NCBI GenBank assembly: GCA_964472505.1
Contig: CAYYQW010000066.1
Coordinates: 1 to 21,044, forward strand
Length of the DNA stretch: 21,044 nt
Reading direction: 5' to 3'
Source of the DNA: JAYEIA01 sp964472505
GTDB taxonomy: Bacteria > Bacteroidota > Bacteroidia > Bacteroidales > JAADGE01
Below, piece after piece: positions 8,313 to 15,397 of the stretch (position 1 is its first letter; every line of letters starts with the position of its first letter). Both the position numbers and the translations under genes were made by a program. The notes beneath the pieces were generated by a model. It searched no databases and was not told the DNA's origin. It saw only the letters and a program-made list of their open reading frames with translations.

Positions 8313-9482
8313 ATGAGCAAAGAACGCTATGCACAACGGGGCGTGTCAGCATCAAAAGAGGATGTTCACAACGCCATCAAAAACATTGACAAAGGACTTT
8401 TTCCCAAAGCATTCTGCAAAATAATCCCCGATATACTCGGCGGCGATCCGGAATACTGCAACATCATGCATGCCGACGGCGCCGGAACCAAATCATCTTT
8501 GGCCTATCTTTATTGGAAGGAAACCGGTGATTTATCGGTATGGAAAGGCATTGCACAAGATGCCCTCATCATGAATACCGACGACCTGCTCTGCGTAGGA
8601 GCCGATGATAATATTTTAGTTTCCTCAACCATCGGGCGAAACAAAAATCTGATTCCGGGCGAAGTAATTAAAGCGCTCATTGAAGGCACGCAGGAAGTAG
8701 CCGACATGCTCTGCCAAAACGGAATCAATACCGTACTCACAGGCGGCGAAACAGCCGATGTGGGCGACTTGGTGCGTACCGTAATTGTTGATTCCACCGT
8801 AACGGCTCGCATGAAACGCTCCGATGTAATTGATAATGTCAATATCAGCCACAACGATATAATCATCGGGCTTTCATCATCCGGACAAGCCAATTACGAA
8901 AAAGAATACAACGGCGGCATGGGAAGCAACGGACTCACTTCGGCACGCCACGATGTATTTAGCAACTATTTGGCCGAAAAATACCCGGAAACTTTCGATC
9001 CCTTGCTAAATAAAAAGCTGGTATATTCGGGAAGCAAAAAACTAACAGATTCCTCCGAAATAAGCGGCACGGATGTCGGAAAAATGGTGCTCTCACCCAC
9101 CCGCACTTATGCGCCGGTGATAAAAAAAATATTGGAGAAACATCGCCAAGATATTCACGGCATGATTCATTGCTCAGGCGGTGCGCAAACTAAAATTCTT
9201 CATTTTATTAATAAACTCCGAATTGTAAAAGACAATATGTTCCCTGTTCCGCCCTTGTTTAAAATGATTCAGGAAGAATCCGGCACCGACCGGCAAGAAA
9301 TGTATAAAGTATTCAATATGGGTCATCGTTTTGAAATTTACTGTCCGCCAAAATTTGCGCAAAGCATAATCAGCATTGCACAGAGCTTTGGTGTTGATGC
9401 GCAAATTGTAGGACATTGCGAATTGGCCGAAAAGAAATCATTAGAAATTAAATCACCGGAAGGAACTTTCCGCTATCAATAA
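8313..9482 (+). CDS. purM: Phosphoribosylformylglycinamidine cyclo-ligase (AIR synthase)
   Basis: Fifth step of de novo purine synthesis: ATP-dependent ring closure of FGAM to AIR, in the cytosol. The N-terminal half carries the ATP-binding family motifs ADGAGTKSSLAYLYW (about residues 53-67), MNTDDLLCVGADD and GGETADVGDLVRT. The C-terminal half has SGTDVGKMVLSPTRTYAPV, IHGMIHCSGGAQTK and FNMGHRFEIYC. At 389 aa it is longer than the roughly 345 aa of the E. coli enzyme, as is usual for the Bacteroidota form. It starts 7 bases after the PorE-like stop with no promoter of its own and is followed after 12 bases by the J-domain gene, so it is probably co-transcribed with both. Confidence 0.95.
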   Translation: MSKERYAQRGVSASKEDVHNAIKNIDKGLFPKAFCKIIPDILGGDPEYCNIMHADGAGTKSSLAYLYWKETGDLSVWKGIAQDALIMNTDDLLCVGADDNILVSSTIGRNKNLIPGEVIKALIEGTQEVADMLCQNGINTVLTGGETADVGDLVRTVIVDSTVTARMKRSDVIDNVNISHNDIIIGLSSSGQANYEKEYNGGMGSNGLTSARHDVFSNYLAEKYPETFDPLLNKKLVYSGSKKLTDSSEISGTDVGKMVLSPTRTYAPVIKKILEKHRQDIHGMIHCSGGAQTKILHFINKLRIVKDNMFPVPPLFKMIQEESGTDRQEMYKVFNMGHRFEIYCPPKFAQSIISIAQSFGVDAQIVGHCELAEKKSLEIKSPEGTFRYQ

Positions 9483-9494
9483 GCTTGCCGATTC

Positions 9495-10364
9495 ATGCAA
9501 AAAAAAGATTACTACAAAATACTGGATATTTCAAAAGATGCCGAAACGGTCGAGATAAAGAAAGCCTACCGGCGCTTGGCAAAAGAAATGCACCCGGACC
9601 TGAACCCGGACAATGAGCAATCGGAAGAGCGCTTTAAAGAAATAGCCGAAGCATACGATGTTCTCTCCGACCCCGATAAACGCAGCCAATACGACTATTT
9701 TATAAAATACGGTACGGCACCGCCCAATACACATTTCAAAGCTTATCGCGAAAGACGGGACGATATATTCCAACCGGTATTTTCTGCCTTTTTTAATGAT
9801 CTTTTTAAGAAACAAAAACAAAAAGCCGCCAAAAAATTCATGAAAGGCAATGACCGTAAAGGAAAACTGACCATAAACTTGGATGAAGTGGCTAAAGGTT
9901 CTTCGCGCATTCTGAATACAGGCGATGAAAAAATTCGCATCAAAATATGGCCGGGCATTGAAAACCGCCGAATAATAAAAATCAAAGAAAAAGGATACAA
10001 AAGCAAATATGGCGGACGACGCGGTGATTTATACATAAAAATAGTAACGGAAACACACGAAATTTACAGTCGCCGAGGCAGTAATTTATTCAGAACCTTC
10101 AAAATAAATCCTTTTGAAGCACTGCACGGCGCCAAAAAAACACTTGAAACACTGCAAGGAAAAAAAGAATTCAGTATTCCGGAACTAAGCGCTCCGGGCG
10201 GCGAAATTACTATTGAAGGATCAGGATTACCCATTTACGGGCTCGAAGGAGAATACGGAGATTTAATACTGAAACTTGAGTACCAAATGCCCGAAAAGCT
10301 TTCCGATAGAGAAAAGCAACTTTTAGAGCAAATATTGGATTCTCAGAAAACAGCTTCTAAATAA
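9495..10364 (+). CDS. DnaJ/CbpA-type J-domain co-chaperone without zinc finger
   Basis: 289 aa. Residues 4-68 are a J domain with the invariant HPD (H33-P34-D35), which stimulates ATP hydrolysis by DnaK. The linker (about 72-115) is short and basic rather than Gly/Phe-rich. No CxxCxGxG zinc repeats exist, so it is a class B (CbpA-like) protein. The two client-binding beta-barrel domains follow (about 118-275; GKLTINLDEVAKGSSRIL, RGDLYIKIVTETH, LFRTFKINPFEALHGAKKTL, EYGDLILKLEYQMP). It starts 12 bases after the purM stop and ends the operon. Its last 45 or so coding bases are copied three times in the downstream repeat array. It could be a curved-DNA-binding CbpA equivalent, but DNA binding cannot be judged from sequence. 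Confidence 0.9.
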   Translation: MQKKDYYKILDISKDAETVEIKKAYRRLAKEMHPDLNPDNEQSEERFKEIAEAYDVLSDPDKRSQYDYFIKYGTAPPNTHFKAYRERRDDIFQPVFSAFFNDLFKKQKQKAAKKFMKGNDRKGKLTINLDEVAKGSSRILNTGDEKIRIKIWPGIENRRIIKIKEKGYKSKYGGRRGDLYIKIVTETHEIYSRRGSNLFRTFKINPFEALHGAKKTLETLQGKKEFSIPELSAPGGEITIEGSGLPIYGLEGEYGDLILKLEYQMPEKLSDREKQLLEQILDSQKTASK

Positions 10365-10843
10365 AAAGTAGCCACTAAGGCTCAAAGGCACTAAGGAAAA
10401 TCAAGCTAAGGGGAAAAATGCCACTAAGACCCAAAGACACTAAGAAATCTCGTTTCATTAACAACTTTTAGAACAAATATTGGATTTCCAAAAAACAGCT
10501 TCTTATCAGAAAACAGCTTTCAAACAAAAATAGCCACGAAGACTCAAAGGCACTAAGAAAATCAAACTAAGAAAAAAAATTGCCGGTTGCCGTATCATTA
10601 ACAAGTCTTAGAGCAAATATTGGATTTCCAAAAAACAGCTTCCAAACAAAAGTAGCCACGAAGGCTCAAAGGCACTAAGGAAAATCAATCTAAGAAAAAA
10701 AATGCCGGTTGCTGTATCATTAACAAGTCTTAGAGCAAATATTGGATTTCCAAAAAACAGCTTCCAAACAAAAGTAGCCACGAAGGCTCAAAGGCACTAA
10801 GGGAAATCAAATTAAGAAAAAAAATTGCCGGCTGCATGTATCA
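10326..10843. repeat. Tandem array made from the convergent J-domain gene/pyrF junction
   Basis: Four direct units begin at 10326, 10471, 10611 and 10733 (spacings 145, 140 and 122). Each contains the 3' end of the J-domain gene (GAGCAAATATTGGATT... AAACAGCTTC), a CCACTAAGG/CCACGAAGG module, and then a copy of the pyrF 3' end (TTGCCGG...GTATCATT on the plus strand). The first unit overlaps the real J-domain gene and the last ends in the real pyrF. Unit 1 has an 18-base internal duplication around AAACAGCTT. Unit 0 has a second CCACTAAG module (10420-10444). This fills the whole 447-base gap between the two stop codons; no gene or canonical terminator is visible in it. Confidence 0.9.
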
Positions 10844-11639
10844 TTTGGGTTCTTAATTTTTGGGCTTCGGTACGAGCTGCAAGCTCAAAAGAGCGACTGT
10901 TGTCAGCAAAAATTATTCCGCGCGAAGAGTTGATTAGCAAGCCGCCGCGCCGGTTCAAGCCGTGCTTTAAAACCGCCTGCAAATCGCCGCCCTGCGCACC
11001 CACGCCGGGCACCAACAAAAAATGCTCGGGCACAATTTCTCGAATATCTGCAATATCCTCGGTACGTGTTGCACCAACAACATACATTAATTGCTCCTCA
11101 TCGGCCCAAGCCAATGATTTGCGAATAACCGATTGATACAAAGCCGTATTGTCGGAGTCCTTTATTTTCTGAAAATCCGCCGAACCGTTGTTGGATGTTA
11201 AGGCTAACAGAATAACCTGTTTATCGGGAAATTCCAAAAATGGTTTTACCGAATCGCTTCCCATGTATGGAGCCACGGTAACAGCATCAAAAGGCATCTG
11301 CTCAAAAAAAGCACGCGCGTATAATTTAGAAGTATTACCAATATCGCCGCGCTTGGCATCGGCAATGAGATAGATTTCCGGATAATGCGTTTTGATGTAC
11401 TCGGCAGTCTTTTGCAGGCTTCGCCATCCGTCGGCTCCCAAGGCTTCATAAAAAGCCGTGTTGGGTTTATAAGCAACGGCATAATCGGCTGTTGCATCTA
11501 CAATTCGCTTGTTAAATTCAAATACCGGCTCAGCTTCCGACTTTAAAAAATCGGGAATTTTAAGTATATCGGAGTCCAATCCCACGCACAGAAACGATTG
11601 TTTTTGCAGGATTTGTCGGTATAAAGCAGAAATTTTCAC
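10812..11639 (-). CDS. pyrF: Orotidine 5'-phosphate decarboxylase, type 2
   Basis: Last step of UMP synthesis: decarboxylation of OMP to UMP, in the cytosol. 275 aa, the usual length of the type 2 family. The catalytic Asp/Lys cluster is DAKRGDIGNTS (D94, K96, D99). The phosphate and base-binding loops are visible as CVGLDSD (about 18-24), AYKPNTAFYE (about 56-65) and LLVPGVGAQGGD. It starts 17 bases after the prfA stop and lacks its own promoter, so it is read with prfA. It converges on the J-domain gene, and its last 30 or so bases are reiterated in the intervening array; the genuine stop is TAA at 10814-10812. Confidence 0.95.
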   Translation of the reverse strand: MKISALYRQILQKQSFLCVGLDSDILKIPDFLKSEAEPVFEFNKRIVDATADYAVAYKPNTAFYEALGADGWRSLQKTAEYIKTHYPEIYLIADAKRGDIGNTSKLYARAFFEQMPFDAVTVAPYMGSDSVKPFLEFPDKQVILLALTSNNGSADFQKIKDSDNTALYQSVIRKSLAWADEEQLMYVVGATRTEDIADIREIVPEHFLLVPGVGAQGGDLQAVLKHGLNRRGGLLINSSRGIIFADNSRSFELAARTEAQKLRTQMIHAAGNFFS

Positions 11640-11656
11640 TGTTTTTTTGTTGGATA

Positions 11657-12748
11657 TTAATTATCTAAGCCGCTGTGTTTCAACTTCTCGGCATTTTCTT
11701 CTATTTGCAGTTTTTCAATAATTTCATCAATATCACCGTCCATTACGGCTTGTAAATTATAGGCCGTATAATTGATGCGATGATCGGTAACCCGGCCCTG
11801 CGGATAGTTATAGGTCCGAATTTTGGCAGAACGGTCGCCGGATGAAACCATGGTTTTGCGTTTCGAAGAAATATCGTCCAGATATTTTTGGTATTCCAAA
11901 TTATAAAGCCGTGTTTTTAATTCTTTCATGGCTTTATCCAGATTTTTGAGCTGAGATTTTTCGTCCTGACAAGTTACTACAATACCGGTAGGCGCATGTG
12001 TCAGCCGAATGGCGGAATAAGTAGTATTAACCGATTGTCCGCCCGGGCCGGATGCGCAAAAAGTATCTTTACGGATATCTTCCGGTTTAAGGTCAATCTC
12101 AAAATCTTCCGCTTCGGGCAATACGGCTACCGTAGCTGCCGATGTATGCACGCGGCCCTGAGTTTCAGTTTCCGGAACACGTTGCACACGATGCACACCG
12201 GATTCATATTTCAAAATTCCGTACACATCGTTACCCGTAACTTCAAGTACAATTTCTTTAAAACCTCCCGAAGCAGCCTCTTGGGTGTTGGTAACATTCA
12301 TTTTCCAACCCTTCTTTTCGCAATATTTTGAATAAAGTCGGAATAAATCCCCGGCAAAAATACCGGCTTCGTCGCCGCCGGTTCCGGCTCTGATTTCCAT
12401 TATAGCGTTTTTATCGTCTTCCGGATCTTTTGGCAGCAGCATCACTCTAATTTTCTCTTCCAGTTCTTCACGCTTTTCTTTGAGCTCTTCCAACTCCATT
12501 TTAGCCATCTCACGCATTTCTTCTTCGCTCTCTTCATCGAGCACTTTAAGCGTGTATTCCAAATTGCTTAAAGTTTCATCGTAAGCTTTGTAAAGAATCA
12601 TTAAATCCTCAAGATCCTTGTATTCCTTATTCAGTTTCACATACAAGTCCATATTGGAAATGGTATCCGGGTCGGTAAGTTCTTTTTGAATATCTTCAAA
12701 ATGTACTTTTACTTCTTTCAGTTTGTTGAGTAATATATTTTCAGCCAT
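11657..12748 (-). CDS. prfA: Peptide chain release factor 1
   Basis: Reads UAA and UAG stop codons and triggers peptidyl-tRNA hydrolysis on the ribosome. 363 aa, full length for RF1. The catalytic GGQ loop is SGPGGQSVNTT (GGQ at 236-238). The stop-codon-reading tripeptide is PET (192-194) in RVPETETQGRVHTSAATVAV, which fits the RF1 P-x-T pattern rather than RF2 SPF. The N-terminal domain is a long coiled coil (about 5-105). No programmed frameshift is present, as expected for RF1. A TAnnTTTG box lies just upstream and pyrF follows in the same transcript. Confidence 0.96.
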   Translation of the reverse strand: MAENILLNKLKEVKVHFEDIQKELTDPDTISNMDLYVKLNKEYKDLEDLMILYKAYDETLSNLEYTLKVLDEESEEEMREMAKMELEELKEKREELEEKIRVMLLPKDPEDDKNAIMEIRAGTGGDEAGIFAGDLFRLYSKYCEKKGWKMNVTNTQEAASGGFKEIVLEVTGNDVYGILKYESGVHRVQRVPETETQGRVHTSAATVAVLPEAEDFEIDLKPEDIRKDTFCASGPGGQSVNTTYSAIRLTHAPTGIVVTCQDEKSQLKNLDKAMKELKTRLYNLEYQKYLDDISSKRKTMVSSGDRSAKIRTYNYPQGRVTDHRINYTAYNLQAVMDGDIDEIIEKLQIEENAEKLKHSGLDN

Positions 12749-12767
12749 ATCATTTTCATTTAAAATG

Positions 12768-12775
12768 CAAAGATA
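12768..12775 (-). promoter_or_regulatory. -7 promoter box (TATCTTTG) of prfA-pyrF
   Basis: On the minus strand TATCTTTG matches TAnnTTTG and ends 19 bases before the prfA ATG at 12748. Confidence 0.6.
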
Positions 12776-12814
12776 TAAAAAATACGCAATACTACACAGT
12801 CGAAAACAAACAGG

Positions 12815-12844
12815 CGTCTGAAATTAGAGTTCGGAATTCAGACG
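12815..12844. repeat. Short inverted repeat at the edge of the AT-rich insert
   Basis: CGTCTGAA (12815-12822) and TTCAGACG (12837-12844) form an 8-bp stem with a 14-base loop. It lies where the base composition changes between prfA and the DUF4357 remnant. There is no T-run, so a terminator role is not supported. Confidence 0.4.
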
Positions 12845-12879
12845 GGTTGTTCGCTCGGTTAAACCGTATTTTGAAAATA

Positions 12880-13020
12880 TTATTTATTTTGAGATTCAAA
12901 TTCTTTTAAACTCATTCCGTCTTTTAATTTCCATTCGGTCAACCCATTGGCATTTCTTCCCAAAACAATAACTGCAGCAGTATTTGGACTTGAAAAGACA
13001 TAGTCTTTCGTAATGTTCAA
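12880..13020 (-). pseudogene. DUF4357 domain remnant (C-terminal fragment only)
   Basis: The minus strand reads about 46 codons (NITKDYVFSSPNTAAVIVLG, then RNANGLTEWKLKDGMSLKEF) ending at TAA 12882-12880. The pattern DYVFSSP...TAA...VLGR.ANG...WK...G..LKEF is the conserved core of DUF4357, usually the C-terminal domain of GIY-YIG or restriction-associated proteins. There is no start codon, and the frame is closed upstream by TAG at 13023-13021, so only the tail of the gene survives. It directly abuts the AT-rich nuclease/DpnD pair, which suggests the locus once held a larger defence or modification gene. Confidence 0.7.
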
Positions 13021-13054
13021 CTAAAAAAAATATCAAGAAAAACTCAAGAATAAT

Positions 13055-13062
13055 TATCTTTG
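13055..13062 (+). promoter_or_regulatory. Possible -7 box (TATCTTTG) of the nuclease/DpnD pair
   Basis: A perfect TAnnTTTG match 50 bases ahead of the ATG at 13113. No convincing -33 TTTG is seen at the expected distance, and the surrounding sequence is very AT-rich, so chance is a real possibility. Confidence 0.4.
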
Positions 13063-13112
13063 ATTGGTTATATGAGAAACATATATAAATATTAAATAAA
13101 ATTTGTAGCCAA

Positions 13113-13832
13113 ATGAGACAACATGAGCAAGTTATAGAAACAATGAAAGCAAATGGGGGGTATGCAACACTCGGTTTCTTAAATAATCATGTTGATGTTT
13201 CAAAATGGAAAACAAAAACACCATATGCCTCAATAAGAAGAATCGTTCAAGATGATAGATTTTTCTTTAAAATAAAACCCGGATTATGGGCTCTAAACGA
13301 GTATAAAGAAAAAGTTTTAAGCTTATTTAAAATCAAAGAAACAAACTCTTCTTTTGAAAAGGAATTATTCAACCATTCTTATTTTCAGGGATTGCTATTG
13401 GAATTAGGAAAAATAAAAGGATACCAAACATATATACCGCCACAAGACAAGAACAAAAAATTTCTCAATAAATCTTTGACAGAGATTTCAGATATTGATA
13501 AAATTTATAATTTCTCCTATGAACAAATAGTTAAAAAAGCTAAAACAGTTGATGTTATATGGTTTAATGAAAGGAACATGCCTTCATCATTTTTTGAAGT
13601 TGAACATTCAACAAATATTCAAAATTCATTACTTAAATTTGATGATTTACAAGATTTTTATTCTGATTTCTATATAGTAAGCTCAATGAATCGAAAAAAA
13701 GAATACTTTGATAAAATAAGCAGAAATGCTTTCAAAAAAATTAAGGGACGAATAAAATTTGTTGATTATGAATACATTTCAAAATTACACACAAAATCAA
13801 TGGAATTATATAATTTTAAAGATATTCTATGA
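13113..13832 (+). CDS. Winged-helix (HARE-HTH-like) protein with putative PD-(D/E)xK-type nuclease domain
   Basis: 239 aa, not firmly recognised. Residues 1-70 look like the HARE-HTH/winged-helix domain seen in restriction enzymes: a helix (EQVIETMKANGGYATLGFLN), PYASIRRIVQDDR, and a wing ending FFKIKPGLWAL. The C-terminal half (about 85-225) has a nuclease-like arrangement: a helix carrying E84/E97, D147 in KTVDVIWFN, then E162 and E164 in SSFFEVEHSTNIQNSLLKF, a helix (DDLQDFYSDF) and a strand (YIVSS). The D-x14-E-x-E spacing and the VEHST...SLLKF signature suggest a restriction-endonuclease-like fold with a variant last residue. The gene is much more AT-rich than its neighbours, which suggests transfer. 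Its TGA overlaps the ATG of the DpnD-like gene, so the two are translationally coupled. No methyltransferase is nearby. Modification-dependent restriction is an inference. Confidence 0.85.
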   Translation: MRQHEQVIETMKANGGYATLGFLNNHVDVSKWKTKTPYASIRRIVQDDRFFFKIKPGLWALNEYKEKVLSLFKIKETNSSFEKELFNHSYFQGLLLELGKIKGYQTYIPPQDKNKKFLNKSLTEISDIDKIYNFSYEQIVKKAKTVDVIWFNERNMPSSFFEVEHSTNIQNSLLKFDDLQDFYSDFYIVSSMNRKKEYFDKISRNAFKKIKGRIKFVDYEYISKLHTKSMELYNFKDIL

Positions 13833-14002
13833 ACACATACAAAATTGAAATAACAGAAACACTTCAAAAAATTGTTGATATTGAAGCTAAAAATGATGAA
13901 GAAGCATATAATATAGTAAGAGAAAAATATAAAAATGAAGAACTCATCCTGACTGACAAGGACTTTGTTGATACTGAAATAAAAGTATATAAGGAGAAAT
14001 AG
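13829..14002 (+). CDS. DpnD/PcfM-family small protein
   Basis: 57 aa. The sequence runs MNTYKIEITETLQKIVDIEA, then KNDEEAYNIVREKYKNEELI and LTDKDFVDTEIKVYKEK. The pattern YKIEITETLQ..V.IEA..DEEA...V...Y..EEI.L...DFVD.EI.V is characteristic of the DpnD-PcfM family, named for the small protein encoded beside the DpnI endonuclease and for PcfM of conjugative plasmids. The function of the family is unknown. The start overlaps the preceding stop (ATGA), a strong sign of coupled expression with the putative nuclease. It shares the low GC of its partner. Confidence 0.8.
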   Translation: MNTYKIEITETLQKIVDIEAKNDEEAYNIVREKYKNEELILTDKDFVDTEIKVYKEK

Positions 14003-14092
14003 AATTATTTCACATTGAGTATTCTATCAATTGCACATAGTTAATTTTCAACTGAACAGTCAATAAATAAATTCATACGCTTCTCTCTCATC

Positions 14093-15376
14093 TTACAAAT
14101 TTAATTCGTTTGGCTGTTGATTAGATTTTTGTTCCAAAAAATCAGTAATATCCGAACCGGAGGGGCTTTGGAAAATATTTAAGCCAAACTCGGGAACCAC
14201 GGCCAAAAGATGATCGAAAATATCGGCCTGGACTACTTCAAAATAAGCCCAGCGCTGTTCTTTGGAAAACACGTAAATTTCTAAGGGTAAACCTTTGTCG
14301 GTGGGTTGCAAATGCCGCACCAGAAAAGTCATGTCGGAATGAATTTGCGAAAGGCTGTGAAGATAGGCACTTACATATTGCCGAAAGGTACCGATATTCG
14401 TCAAATTACGCCCGTTGACCCACAATGAATCATCCACGGCTTTTTGCTTGTTGTGTTCTTTGATTTCTTTGGTTTTTTGTTCCAAATAGTCCGTAAGAAG
14501 TTGAATTTTCTTAAGCCGCTCAATCTCTTCATCACTTAAAAAGTGAATGCTTTTCATATCAATATTAATTGAGCGCTTTATGCGCCTTCCGCCCGATTCT
14601 TCCATACCGCGCCAGTTGGTAAACGACTCGGAAACCAAAGCATAGGTGGGAATGGTGCTTATGGTTCGGTCCCAGTTTTGCACTTTTACGGTGTTTAGAG
14701 ATATATCGAAAACCGTACCGTCGGCATTGCGGCTCGGCATTTCAATCCAATCGCCCAAGCGCACCATATCATTGGCCGATAATTGCACCCCGGCAACCAG
14801 GCCGAGGATGGAATCTTTAAAAATGAGCATTATAACAGCCGCCATGGCTCCCAAGCCGGCAAAAAAGCCGGTCAAATTTTTCTGAAGTAAGATGGAAAAA
14901 ACAATTCCGGTACCCAAAACATAAATAAAAATTTTCACCACTTGCACATAGCCCTTTATGGAACGGGTTTTTGATACCGACAGGGTTTTGTATATTTCAT
15001 GCAAACCGTTTATTGTGGCATCCAAAACCAAAACAGCCATAATAATCATATACAGATAAACGGCTGATTTTATTAAACTGACAGTCTCGGGAAAGTCTTC
15101 AAAAGTATATGCGGCACCGTAATGTATAATAATGGCCGGAATCAGATGCGATAAACGTTTGAAAACCTTTTTCTCAAACAAAATATCGTCCCAGGAGCTT
15201 TGCGTTTTTTGCGCCAGCTTATCCAAATAATGAATCACTATGCGATTTATCATAAAGTGCAGCAAATAGGCAAATAGAAGAACCGCAAGAAAAATAAGAC
15301 CTGAAGCGGCTATTAAAGCTTGGTGTTCATCCAAACCAAGCGTTCCGAACCAATCTTGCAAAAAAATCCTTATCAT
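14093..15376 (-). CDS. MscS-family mechanosensitive channel, YbdG/MscM-like
   Basis: Inner-membrane channel of 427 aa, close to E. coli YbdG (about 415). Five hydrophobic helices are visible: about 18-40, 74-92, 102-121, 143-166 and the pore-lining pair 168-200. The last carries the MscS signature GFFAGLGAMAAVIMLIFKDS followed by ILGLVAGVQLSANDMVRLGD. The beta domain follows (WIEMP, DGTVFDISLNTVKVQNWD), then VSESFTNWRGMEESGGRRIK, a YbdG-like extension and an alpha/beta tail. In bacteria such channels release solutes on hypo-osmotic shock. It is a single gene; only a weakly AT-rich leader precedes it and no TAnnTTTG box is evident. Confidence 0.92.
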   Translation of the reverse strand: MIRIFLQDWFGTLGLDEHQALIAASGLIFLAVLLFAYLLHFMINRIVIHYLDKLAQKTQSSWDDILFEKKVFKRLSHLIPAIIIHYGAAYTFEDFPETVSLIKSAVYLYMIIMAVLVLDATINGLHEIYKTLSVSKTRSIKGYVQVVKIFIYVLGTGIVFSILLQKNLTGFFAGLGAMAAVIMLIFKDSILGLVAGVQLSANDMVRLGDWIEMPSRNADGTVFDISLNTVKVQNWDRTISTIPTYALVSESFTNWRGMEESGGRRIKRSINIDMKSIHFLSDEEIERLKKIQLLTDYLEQKTKEIKEHNKQKAVDDSLWVNGRNLTNIGTFRQYVSAYLHSLSQIHSDMTFLVRHLQPTDKGLPLEIYVFSKEQRWAYFEVVQADIFDHLLAVVPEFGLNIFQSPSGSDITDFLEQKSNQQPNELNL

Positions 15377-15397
15377 ATTATATATTTTTTTATTGTT

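Noticed and set aside
10326..10843. CRISPR array
   Set aside because: Units of 111-145 bases are near-identical throughout, with no short repeat plus unique spacer pattern, and they derive from the neighbouring gene ends.
12815..12844. Terminator for the DUF4357 remnant
   Set aside because: An 8-bp stem with a 14-base loop and no T-run in the relevant direction.
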